NCBI RefSeq assembly: GCF_900186125.1
Contig: NZ_FYBQ01000016.1
Location: forward strand, 1 to 47,270
Direction of reading: 5' to 3'
DNA from: Listeria goaensis
GTDB taxonomy: Bacteria > Bacillota > Bacilli > Lactobacillales > Listeriaceae
DNA length: 47,270 nt
A program made the translations under genes and the position numbers. Positions within the stretch are counted from its first letter, which is position 1. Every line of letters begins with the position of its first letter. This document shows positions 1 to 7,305 of the stretch, piece after piece. The notes below the pieces were generated by a model, which was not told the origin of the DNA, did no database searches, and worked only from the letters and a program-made list of their open reading frames with translations.

Positions 1-172
1 TTTCGCGAAAATAATACTGGGAAGCTTGAATCGCTTGCCCGTCTAAGAAATAATCCGCCGAATAACGAAAGGCGCTTGCTTGTACGGCTTGAATACGAGC
101 ACGCATGGTGGCATTGGCCTTTTGTAAGGCTTCTTGAAAGGCACGTACTTCGGCAATACTAATCCGGCTCAT
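1..172 (-). CDS. LXG-domain type VII secretion toxin, N-terminal fragment
   Basis: This open frame starts at ATG 172 and runs off the left edge, giving 57 residues. It begins MSRISIAEVRAFQEAL and is predicted to be almost entirely helical. It carries an L-D-G triplet at residues 43-45, followed by QAIQAS and an aromatic pair. This is the layout of the LXG domain, the N-terminal export domain of polymorphic toxins secreted by the Firmicute type VII (Esx/Yuk) system. The toxic C-terminal domain, and the immunity gene that normally follows, lie outside the window. The start overlaps the stop of the tiny upstream gene as ATGA, so the two are translationally coupled. The LXG assignment rests on the motif and helix pattern; the toxin activity is unknown. 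Confidence 0.6.
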   Translation of the reverse strand, partial: MSRISIAEVRAFQEALQKANATMRARIQAVQASAFRYSADYFLDGQAIQASQYYFRE

Positions 173-309
173 GAGGACAACGCCTTTCGAAGCTCGGCTT
201 GTTGCGCCTCTAGCTCTCGTAAGGTCTGATAAGGTTCCCCGCCGCTTGCCTCCCGTAAGTCGCTGGCATGGGTCCGCAGTTCGCTTTCGCTAATTCGAAT
301 TTTAATCAT
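169..309 (-). CDS. 46-residue helical protein coupled to the LXG gene
   Basis: This short frame (46 residues, MIKIRISESELRTHASDL...) has a good ribosome site: AGGTGATG sits just upstream of ATG 309. It is charged, helical and has no membrane segment. LXG toxin genes are commonly preceded by small helical partner proteins (DUF5344/YwqI-like or WXG100-like) that help target the toxin to the secretion machine. The position and the ATGA overlap with the LXG start suggest such a role. It is about half the usual partner length, so it may be shortened. A TATAAT-like -10 (minus strand, 351-356) lies 42 bases upstream, but no convincing -35 was seen. Family membership is inferred from context. Confidence 0.45.
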   Translation of the reverse strand: MIKIRISESELRTHASDLREASGGEPYQTLRELEAQQAELRKALSS

Positions 310-399
310 GTTCATCACCTCTTGGTTGTTTTATAAATGCATCCATTTTCATTATAACACGTGGAAGTTATAATTTAGCAAATTGCATTCAAACTCAAA

Positions 400-541
400 G
401 AAACGAGACTGGGACATAAATGAAAAATAAGAAAAAATCCAGTAAAATCCATTTTCAAAAATGGCATAATTACTGGATTTTTTGCTTGTCTATTTTCCTT
501 TTTTATGGAACAAAGTCTAACTATGCCCCAAACTCGTTTTC
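400..541. repeat. nested palindromic repeat, copy 1; also a bidirectional terminator
   Basis: The outer arms are AAACGAGACTGGGACATA (401-418) and its near-complement (522-539), with three differences that can wobble-pair. Inside lies a second palindrome, AAAAATCCAGTAA (433-445) against TTACTGGATTTTT (470-482), and inside that CCATTT/AAATGG (449-454, 459-464). T-runs on one side and A-runs on the other would make the inner stem a terminator on both strands, ending the sugar operon that stops at 551. The core from 437 to about 497 recurs at 19025-19080. Confidence 0.7.
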
Positions 542-550
542 TCGCTTCTT

Positions 551-1378
551 TTAATTCTTCGAGCCGCTCAGCGCAATTCCTTCACTAAATTGTTTCTGGA
601 ATATTAAGAATGCAATGATGAGTGGAATAATCGCTAGGAATGAACCCGCCATAATGAGTGGATAATTCGTTGCATACTGCCCACTTAATGAAGCAAGTCC
701 GGCGGAAAGCGTCATTTTATCGGTAGATGTGTTGACAATTAATGGCCAAAGTAGCGAATTCCAGCCATATAATAGTGCGAAAATTGCCAAGGACACTAAG
801 GCAGAGCGCGAAAGCGGCAAAATAATGCTAAAGAAAACCCTGATGCGCGAGCAGCCATCAATAATGGCCGCCTCCTCAATTTCTTTTGGAATCGTCATGA
901 AGAACTGCCGGAGTAAAAACGTTCCAAAGGCTGAAAACAATCCGGGAATAAATAGCGCCGGAATGGTGTTGAGTAAGTTCATGTTTTGGATAATCAAATA
1001 TTGTGGAATAAGGAAAATTTGAGCAGGTACCATTAAAACCGACAAGATTAAAATAAATAGCGCATTTTTAAACGGGAAATTAATTCGCGCGAAGGCGTAG
1101 GCGGCCATGGCACAAAGGAAAACTTGGCCGATTGTAATGACTGCGGTCGAAACGAATGTATTTAAATAGAACTTCCCGAACGGAAAAATGACAAAGATGT
1201 CTTTATAATTGTGCCATTGCCATTCACTTGGGAAAATGGTCGGCGGAATGGCAATGGATTCTGCCGTCGTCTTTAGTGATGTCATAATCATCCAGAAAAA
1301 GGGGAAAACCATCATAAAGGCCCCGAGAATCAACAATAGATGGACAAGCCATTTTTTGGAATAGCGATTTTTAAGCAC
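551..1378 (-). CDS. sugar ABC transporter permease, MalG-like (CUT1)
   Basis: This is a membrane permease of a CUT1-type carbohydrate importer, with about six hydrophobic segments. The cytoplasmic EAA loop (EEAAIIDGCSRIRVFFSIIL) lies in the C-terminal half and docks on the ATPase. I take GTG 1378 as the start because AAAGGAG (1388-1394) sits 8-9 bases upstream. A longer frame to 1426 would overlap the previous gene and has no ribosome site. The protein is then 275 residues. It is the last gene of the operon, 13 bases after the other permease, and is followed by the palindromic terminator. No ATPase gene is in the operon, so a shared MsmX-type ATPase encoded elsewhere probably powers it (inference). 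Confidence 0.9.
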   Translation of the reverse strand: MLKNRYSKKWLVHLLLILGAFMMVFPFFWMIMTSLKTTAESIAIPPTIFPSEWQWHNYKDIFVIFPFGKFYLNTFVSTAVITIGQVFLCAMAAYAFARINFPFKNALFILILSVLMVPAQIFLIPQYLIIQNMNLLNTIPALFIPGLFSAFGTFLLRQFFMTIPKEIEEAAIIDGCSRIRVFFSIILPLSRSALVSLAIFALLYGWNSLLWPLIVNTSTDKMTLSAGLASLSGQYATNYPLIMAGSFLAIIPLIIAFLIFQKQFSEGIALSGSKN

Positions 1379-1391
1379 GTTTTCCACTCCT

Positions 1392-2297
1392 TTACTGGTA
1401 ATGAACCCATTTTTTTTGTAGGCCAAAGTTAACTACGGTAATCACTAGCGTTAACATGAGTAGCACGACTGTAATTGCGGCACCATAACCTTTGTCATTC
1501 AAAATAAAGGCATTTTTGTAGAAAAGGTAGGCGAGTGATTGCACGTCTTGAAGTGCTGGATTTGTTTGGCTGTACATTAGGAAAATTAAATCATACACCT
1601 GAAGGGCTGAAATGAGAGATGTAATTAAATTGAAAAACATCGTTGGTGTTAAAAGCGGCAGTGTAATTTTGAAAAATTTGCGTATTGGTCCTGCCCCGTC
1701 CATTTCAGCGGCTTCATAAAATGTTGTTGGCACGCCTTGTAAGCCTGCTAAGTAAATCACGATGGATGTGCCGAGCGAACTCCAAACGCCAACAATGATG
1801 AGCGCTATCATCGCGGTATTCGAATCCGTTAGCCAAGCTGGGCCATCTATGCCAAATAGGCCTAGGAATTGGTTGATAATCCCGTATTGTGAATTGAACA
1901 TCCACTTCCATATCATCGCGACGGCGGACGTCATGGTCACGGCGGGTAAGAAATAGATCATCCGGTAGGCCGTGACGCCTTTAATTTTATTGTTGAGTAG
2001 CGTCGCAATGAAAATGGAAATCGCCATTGCAATTGGTACTGTGAAAATAGCATACGTTAGCGTATTCTTTAGCGCTTTCAACACTTCTGGATCGGCAATC
2101 ATTTTTTTATAATTAGCAAGGCCAGTAAAATTGTAGCCGCCAAACATGCCCCACTCCGTAAAGGAATAAAATACGCTTTGAACCATTGGTATCAAGTAAA
2201 AAATGAGTAGCCCCAAAAAAAGCGGACCAACAAAAAATAAGGCAGATAGCATATCTCTTTTCTTATATTTTTTCACAGAAAGTGTTTGTTTTGCCAT
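1392..2297 (-). CDS. sugar ABC transporter permease, MalF-like (CUT1)
   Basis: This is the second permease of the same importer, 301 residues with six predicted membrane segments. The EAA loop reads YEAAEMDGAGPIRKFFKITL near residues 195-215. AAGGA precedes ATG 2297 by nine bases. The gene lies 19 bases after the substrate-binding lipoprotein gene and just ahead of the MalG-like permease, the usual binding-protein/MalF/MalG order. The substrate cannot be read from the sequence; the operon's oxidoreductases suggest a glycoside or modified sugar. Confidence 0.92.
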   Translation of the reverse strand: MAKQTLSVKKYKKRDMLSALFFVGPLFLGLLIFYLIPMVQSVFYSFTEWGMFGGYNFTGLANYKKMIADPEVLKALKNTLTYAIFTVPIAMAISIFIATLLNNKIKGVTAYRMIYFLPAVTMTSAVAMIWKWMFNSQYGIINQFLGLFGIDGPAWLTDSNTAMIALIIVGVWSSLGTSIVIYLAGLQGVPTTFYEAAEMDGAGPIRKFFKITLPLLTPTMFFNLITSLISALQVYDLIFLMYSQTNPALQDVQSLAYLFYKNAFILNDKGYGAAITVVLLMLTLVITVVNFGLQKKWVHYQ

Positions 2298-2316
2298 GCT
2301 TATCAGTCCTTATTCA

Positions 2317-3570
2317 TTATTTGTTTAATAGCGCGTTCGCTTTATCTGCGAGTTCTTTGCAGGCGGCTTCAATGCTCTCCTCACCTGTCCATGCTTTCGA
2401 GAGAACGTCACTTTCAATTGCGATGGCCGCGGAGCTGTTTTTTGTATTTGGTAGTGGCACCGCATAATCAACCGCTTCTGTGAAAACTTTTAAATTCTTA
2501 TCCGGATAGGCATTAATCCATGCATCAGCTGCACCTTGGTACGCTGGAATAACAACGCCTGATTCGGCTACTTTTTCACTTGCTTCTTTTGTGGATAAAA
2601 ATGCGACCCAGCGCTTGGCGGCATCTTCATTTTTTGTCCCTGCTGAAATGACATTCGCGAGTGAGTTGGAAGTTGTCGCGCGCGTCTTCCCTTTTGGAAG
2701 CGGAGCTACGTCAATGTTATCTTTTCCATATTTTTCCTTAAAAATAACGGGTACCATGTAAGAACCTTCGACCGACATTGCAACTCGGCCATTAAGGAGC
2801 AACTCGGACCCTGTTGTCCCTGCCATATCTTTTAGTGGGGTTGCTGAGCCATTTTTTGTAAAACTGTACCAAAAATCAACGCCATCAATGGTCGCTTGAT
2901 CTGAAAAGCCTGATTTCTTTCCTTTATCCACAAATGGGCTTCCTTCATTTTGATAAATGGTGTCATAATAGCCGCCTTGCCAAGTGAGTGGCGCTGCTAA
3001 GCCATAAATATTCTCATCTGCTTTTGTAAGCTTTTTCGCTGCATCTTGCCACGTTGCCCATGTCCAAGTGTCGTCGGGATAGCTTATTCCTGCATCATCA
3101 AACATTTTTTTATTGTAAAAGAGAGCATTTGTATCAAAATCTTTTGGTACGCCGTATAATTTTCCGTCTTTTGAATAAGCTTTTAAGTATTGTTCAGGAA
3201 TTTTATCTTTATCAAATTTCACATCGTCAACTGGCATTAAAACGCCGTTGTTAATGTAATCTGGCGCTCGTGGGATATTGACCCAAAATACATCTGGCGC
3301 ATTTTTTCCCGTGATGGCCGTTTCCAGTTTAGTAAAATATTGTGCAAAGGGTGTAATTTCAAATTTCACCTTTACATCTGGATTTTCTTTTTCAAAATCT
3401 TTTGCAATTTCTTGATAAACGGGTGCTTGTTCTTTATCCCAAAGTGCATACGTGATGACTTTCTGATCACTTCCGCTGCCGTCGTCACTACTGCTTCCTC
3501 CTCCACACGCCACAAGTACTAGGCTTAAAAGTAATACAGCTAAAGCAACTGCCCAACTTTTTCTTTTCAT
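2317..3570 (-). CDS. sugar-binding lipoprotein of the ABC importer
   Basis: This 417-residue extracellular solute-binding protein (family 1) is tethered to the membrane by a lipid. The signal peptide MKRKSWAVALAVLLLS ends in a lipobox with the acylated Cys at residue 22 (LVAC), followed by a Gly/Ser/Asp linker. The body has the typical CUT1 binding-protein texture, including the early KVITYALWDKEQAPVYQEIA segment and the repeated Trp/Tyr positions that stack on sugar rings. AAAGGGG lies ten bases before ATG 3570. It delivers its ligand to the two permeases encoded immediately downstream. Its N-terminus closely resembles the 44-residue peptide encoded just upstream (3667-3801). Confidence 0.93.
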   Translation of the reverse strand: MKRKSWAVALAVLLLSLVLVACGGGSSSDDGSGSDQKVITYALWDKEQAPVYQEIAKDFEKENPDVKVKFEITPFAQYFTKLETAITGKNAPDVFWVNIPRAPDYINNGVLMPVDDVKFDKDKIPEQYLKAYSKDGKLYGVPKDFDTNALFYNKKMFDDAGISYPDDTWTWATWQDAAKKLTKADENIYGLAAPLTWQGGYYDTIYQNEGSPFVDKGKKSGFSDQATIDGVDFWYSFTKNGSATPLKDMAGTTGSELLLNGRVAMSVEGSYMVPVIFKEKYGKDNIDVAPLPKGKTRATTSNSLANVISAGTKNEDAAKRWVAFLSTKEASEKVAESGVVIPAYQGAADAWINAYPDKNLKVFTEAVDYAVPLPNTKNSSAAIAIESDVLSKAWTGEESIEAACKELADKANALLNK

Positions 3571-3666
3571 GTTAAAATAACCCCTTTCCTTTTTGTTATG
3601 GTTGGTTAATATGTAATCCGCTTCACCTTGCGAAAGATGCGGCGGATAACTTCTCCTTCTAGGGCG

Positions 3667-3801
3667 TTAATTTACTTGCTCGATGTCCACATTTCCACTG
3701 CCATAATTTTTGCCGCCACCTCCGCCGCTGCCCCCACATGCTGCGAGTGTTGAACTTAGAAGCAACATCACTAACACAATTGTCCATCCTTTTCTTTTCA
3801 T
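3667..3801 (-). pseudogene. 44-residue lipoprotein, likely remnant of a duplicated binding protein
   Basis: ATG 3801 has AGGAG ten bases upstream and opens a frame of 44 codons. The product starts MKRKGWTIVLVMLLLSS and has a lipobox Cys at residue 22 (LAAC), followed by a Gly/Ser stretch and a short tail ending VDIEQVN. The first 25 residues line up with the N-terminus of the binding protein encoded next (MKRKSWAVALAVLLLS, LVAC), including the position of the Cys. The simplest reading is a duplicated binding-protein gene that lost its body by deletion, leaving signal peptide and lipobox intact. It may still be expressed, since the ribosome site and frame are intact and it lies in the operon. 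A functional small lipoprotein cannot be excluded. Confidence 0.6.
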
Positions 3802-3817
3802 CTCAAAATCGCTCCTC

Positions 3818-4687
3818 TCATTTTTTATAACAAGCTAATATATAATCCATTGCCTGGCTCGCATCTCTTGAAAGTTGCAATGGGTTCTCCCTATACGGGG
3901 TTAATTCACACGTAAGAGGGCCGTCATAACCAATTGTTTGAAGGGACTCCATAAGTTTCGGCCAGTTCATGTCGCCTGCGAGTAAGCCTGTGAAACCATG
4001 AATATTGCCAATAACTTTTGAGAAATCTTTAATATGCACTTTTTGAATGCGGCTCCCTAAAATAGCAACCCACTGCTCTGGATAAGCAAATTGCAACACA
4101 TTTCCAGCATCAAAATATACTTTTACATTCGGATCGCCAATTTCATCAATAAACCGCTTCATTTCCAGCGGACTAAGCAGAAATTTATTCCACACATTTT
4201 CCACGCCAATGACAACGCCTTTTTCCTTCGCATACGGGGCCAGTTCAAGGAGCGCTTCTTTTGCTCTCTCGTAGCAAGTCGCATAATCAGCGTCCTCTGT
4301 CACAACGCCGGGAACAATTAAAACCGTATCGCCACCTAGAATGTGGCATGCATCAATCATTTTTCTAGCAATCATTTTGCCTTTTTCCCGCACTTTCTCA
4401 TCATTAGCATTTAAAGGATACGACCAATGAAGCGCTGTAGCCACGCTTGAAATCGGTAGCGCAAATTTCTCTGACAGATTTTTTAACCCCAAAAGTTCTT
4501 GTTCTGTCGTTTCAGTCGTTAAAATTTCTGTATCTACAAGGCCCAGTTCATCCGCGAAGTTCGCGTCGGCATGCGCATCCGCCATGTTTAGCTCGATTGT
4601 TTCAAAACCTGCTGCCTTTGCTTCTTGGAAAATTTCATTCCTCGTGAGCGTTGTTGGTAAACACCAACTATTGATTCCCTTCCTCAT
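3818..4687 (-). CDS. TIM-barrel sugar (phosphate) isomerase/epimerase
   Basis: This 289-residue protein belongs to the xylose-isomerase-like AP-endonuclease 2 fold. The expected metal-site residues occur in order: Glu in IGVENVWN, Asp in VYFDAGN, His in KVHIKD and Glu in LTCELTPY near the C-terminus. These proteins isomerise or epimerise sugars, often keto-sugars, using a divalent metal. Its start overlaps the stop of the oxidoreductase gene upstream (ATGA, 4684-4687), which implies coupled translation. In E. coli the related YcjR acts on 3-keto sugars made by the Gfo/Idh enzyme YcjS. The company of Gfo/Idh enzymes here suggests a similar partnership, but the substrate is unknown. Confidence 0.85.
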   Translation of the reverse strand: MRKGINSWCLPTTLTRNEIFQEAKAAGFETIELNMADAHADANFADELGLVDTEILTTETTEQELLGLKNLSEKFALPISSVATALHWSYPLNANDEKVREKGKMIARKMIDACHILGGDTVLIVPGVVTEDADYATCYERAKEALLELAPYAKEKGVVIGVENVWNKFLLSPLEMKRFIDEIGDPNVKVYFDAGNVLQFAYPEQWVAILGSRIQKVHIKDFSKVIGNIHGFTGLLAGDMNWPKLMESLQTIGYDGPLTCELTPYRENPLQLSRDASQAMDYILACYKK

Positions 4688-5664
4688 CTTATATCCTCCC
4701 AGTAAATCAGTTTCTCCTGTTCAATGGAAGCGTAAGCCATTTTTGTGAGCAGCACCGTGAATCTCCCTGCAGCGCCTGGTACTGGCGACGGTAAATCTTC
4801 ATCAACCGCTTTTTTAAACGCTTCTAGCATGAGAAAATCCATATCTGTTTCATAATAGTCAAAATGAATTGGCTTTTCTTCCGTATAGCGAAGGCCCTTG
4901 CGGCCAAAGCCATCAACATGGACGTAACCATTTTCCGTGACTAGCGCAAGCGATGCATCGCCCCAAACGGGATAGGCTTCTGGACGGTTCCAAGATGTGT
5001 CTAAGCTCATGAAAACGCCGTCTTGAAAGCGGATATGAAGTAGCCCCGTATCTTCCACGGCAGCCCCTTCCGTCCAATTCTCACTTGTCGCAAAAACACT
5101 TTCAATTTTAGGTTGAAACAGCGCATAAACCATATCTGCCATATGAATGGTGTGGTCGATAATGGCACCGCCGCCTGACAATTCGGGTTCAGTAAACCAG
5201 CCGCCCGGATTTTTCCCATGATTCGTCGCATCAATTGCGAGCACGCGTCCGATGTTTCCGGCATCAACATTTGCTTTAAGCTCCTGCATTACCTTGGAGA
5301 AGCGAACGGGGTGTGCCACCATCAATTTGACTTTGGAACTTTCGCACGCAAGAATCATCTTGTCAGCTTCCGAAACGGATAGCGCCATCGGTTTTTCCAC
5401 GATGACATGTTTCCCGTACATGGCTGATGCCACCGCATAATCAGCGTGAAACGCATTTTCCGAACAAATTAAAACTGTATCAATGTCGCTTTTTAGCAAA
5501 CGATTTAACTCTTTAAATGCCGGCAATTTGTGGCGCTTGCAGAACTCCGCAAGCCGGCTGTTATTCCTATCAAACGCGCCAACAATTTCAACATCAAGCG
5601 TTCGCAAATGTTTCACGTAGCTCTCGGCATGCATGTGTGCCGTCCCAATAATGCCTATTTTCAA
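4684..5664 (-). CDS. Gfo/Idh/MocA-family oxidoreductase
   Basis: This 326-residue NAD(P)-dependent sugar oxidoreductase has an N-terminal Rossmann domain. The usual glycine motif is altered to GIIGTAHMHAESY, so the third Gly is replaced. The family EKP signature is in HVIVEKPMALS near residue 92, with the catalytic Lys. The C-terminal alpha/beta domain carries DHTIHMAD, the usual position of the catalytic Asp/His pair. It overlaps both neighbours by four bases (ATGA at 5661-5664 and 4684-4687). It probably oxidises or reduces a hydroxyl of the imported sugar; the exact reaction is not readable from sequence. Confidence 0.88.
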   Translation of the reverse strand: MKIGIIGTAHMHAESYVKHLRTLDVEIVGAFDRNNSRLAEFCKRHKLPAFKELNRLLKSDIDTVLICSENAFHADYAVASAMYGKHVIVEKPMALSVSEADKMILACESSKVKLMVAHPVRFSKVMQELKANVDAGNIGRVLAIDATNHGKNPGGWFTEPELSGGGAIIDHTIHMADMVYALFQPKIESVFATSENWTEGAAVEDTGLLHIRFQDGVFMSLDTSWNRPEAYPVWGDASLALVTENGYVHVDGFGRKGLRYTEEKPIHFDYYETDMDFLMLEAFKKAVDEDLPSPVPGAAGRFTVLLTKMAYASIEQEKLIYWEDIR

Positions 5665-6143
5665 AACGACAACCTCCTTAAATCTATTACTTTTTCAGAT
5701 AAAATCAGTTCAAACAACTGTCTTCCTTGCGCACTAGGCACCCTATGATCCTTGACGGATTCAGTATTTAAAAAGTTCGAATAAAAAGCATTTTCCGTAG
5801 TCGTGTCAAATTGGAACAGTCCCTCTAGGCCGGCAATTTCAAATTTCTTGATTTTCGATGAATTATGGCCACTAAAATCCAGCATGACATTAAAATGCGC
5901 CCGATTTCCCCACTTTCCCGTTACGAGAAAGACCGTTTTATCTTTACCGATACTCGAAAACATAATTTCAGCCTCGCCTTCTTGAATCCCCTTCATAAAA
6001 GCATAGACTTCTTCAATCCGTACTATCCGCGCCGTCTCTTCCGCAATTGGTTCCACTAGAAAATACCGAAAAAACGTAAGTTGCCCCAACTTCTTTGCCC
6101 TCGCAAGTTTCACTGCTAAACGCTCTTCGTTTTCCAACATCAT
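5661..6143 (-). CDS. small protein resembling a lone Gfo/Idh C-terminal domain
   Basis: This 160-residue protein has no signal peptide and no Rossmann glycine motif. Its middle, with KTVFLVTGKWGNRAHFNVML followed by a beta strand and EIAGLEGLFQFDTT, reads like the antiparallel sheet of a Gfo/Idh C-terminal domain (the usual G.eG.l.fd turn). It lies between two full Gfo/Idh genes with ATGA overlaps on both sides, so it should be made in similar amounts. GGAGGG touches the first ATG, so initiation may use ATG 6140 or TTG 6137 instead. It could be a non-catalytic partner of a neighbouring oxidoreductase. The similarity is judged by eye and the function is unknown. Confidence 0.5.
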   Translation of the reverse strand: MMLENEERLAVKLARAKKLGQLTFFRYFLVEPIAEETARIVRIEEVYAFMKGIQEGEAEIMFSSIGKDKTVFLVTGKWGNRAHFNVMLDFSGHNSSKIKKFEIAGLEGLFQFDTTTENAFYSNFLNTESVKDHRVPSAQGRQLFELILSEKVIDLRRLSF

Positions 6144-7303
6144 CCCTCCACACGTATAATTTTATTTTCTTTAATGGCCTCTTCCGCTGCAATGACAAGC
6201 CTCGATACAGATGCACTGCTTCCCAAATTGGAACGCGGTTTTGCCCCACTTTCAATACACTTTAAGAAATCTAGCAACATTTCATCGTCACCACCGCCGT
6301 GGCCAGCCAGTTCTGGTACATGAATCATGGTTTGCTCCGAATTCAAGCGGTCGTTTATCACAATTTCATTTCGCTCATCATCGAAATATAGCTCTCCTTT
6401 TGTACCGAAAAACTGAAACTCGCGTCTGTAGAACGCCGAAAATTGGCATAATGAATAGGTCAATTTCGTATTATTCTGATAAAGAATTAAAAGCGCTTGA
6501 TGGTCATCTACATTTACACTAGAATCAAATACGCAATCATCTGGCCAATCTTTTTGCCACTCGATATTTTTATATTTTTTTATGTTTAAGAGGCTTTCCT
6601 CGCAGCTCCATTTGATTTGACAAGTTTGGCAATGCAATTTTTTTTGTAAGGGCGCGCCAAATTTTTCCTTCGCTCCCCTTTCTCCAAAAACTTCTAATCC
6701 ACCGAGCCCTGAAACTTGCACGGGTTCAGAGTTTATCAACCAGTTCAAAATATCTAAGCTGTGCGTTGCTTTTTGCAAAAGCAAGCTACCAGAACGCGCT
6801 TTATCGCGGTGCCAGTCGTGAAAAAAAGCATAGCCGCCGTAATGAATATGATCCGTGCCGTTCACGAGCCAAATGCGGCCAATCGTTCCCGCGGCAAGGA
6901 TTTGCTTCACTTTATAATAAAGCGGCGCATATCTGAGGACGTAACCTACAAGAAAAACCCCTTGAAAACGCGCAAGTGCAGCTTCGATTTCTTTTACTTT
7001 TTCAAGGGACACTTCAAGTGGCTTTTCACATAAAATGTGCTTCCCAGCCTGCGCCGCTTTTATTACCAATTCTGCATGTGTGTCATCAGGCGTCGCGATA
7101 AAAACCGCCTCAACCTCTTTATTTTGGAGTAAATCTTCGTAATTTGTGTAGGCTTCCACATCGAAATCTTCAAATAGCACAAACTTTCTTTCGTCCGCAT
7201 CTGAAATGGCCACAAGTTCAAAATCAGGATGTGGTATGATGGAATGCAAGACAAACTTGCTTCCGCGATTCCCGAGACCAACAACTCCAAATTTCACTCC
7301 CAC
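6140..7303 (-). CDS. Gfo/Idh/MocA oxidoreductase with a cysteine cluster
   Basis: This 387-residue enzyme has a Rossmann motif GVVGLGNRG at residues 6-14, CEKP at 92-95 and a catalytic-type K178-x2-H181-x2-D184 stretch (LQKATHSLDILN). It is longer than typical family members. An insert carries C225-x2-C228-x5-C234 with a further Cys at 257, which could bind zinc or another metal. The start is taken as GTG 7303, two bases after the AraC-gene stop, with AAGGAAG seven bases upstream. It heads the enzyme part of the operon. Function is probably oxidation or reduction of the sugar ring of the imported compound. Confidence 0.87.
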   Translation of the reverse strand: MGVKFGVVGLGNRGSKFVLHSIIPHPDFELVAISDADERKFVLFEDFDVEAYTNYEDLLQNKEVEAVFIATPDDTHAELVIKAAQAGKHILCEKPLEVSLEKVKEIEAALARFQGVFLVGYVLRYAPLYYKVKQILAAGTIGRIWLVNGTDHIHYGGYAFFHDWHRDKARSGSLLLQKATHSLDILNWLINSEPVQVSGLGGLEVFGERGAKEKFGAPLQKKLHCQTCQIKWSCEESLLNIKKYKNIEWQKDWPDDCVFDSSVNVDDHQALLILYQNNTKLTYSLCQFSAFYRREFQFFGTKGELYFDDERNEIVINDRLNSEQTMIHVPELAGHGGGDDEMLLDFLKCIESGAKPRSNLGSSASVSRLVIAAEEAIKENKIIRVEG

Positions 7304-7305
7304 AT

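Noticed and set aside
5664-5664. A CRISPR array or prophage within the window
   Set aside because: No regularly spaced direct repeats, integrase, transposase or phage structural genes were seen anywhere.
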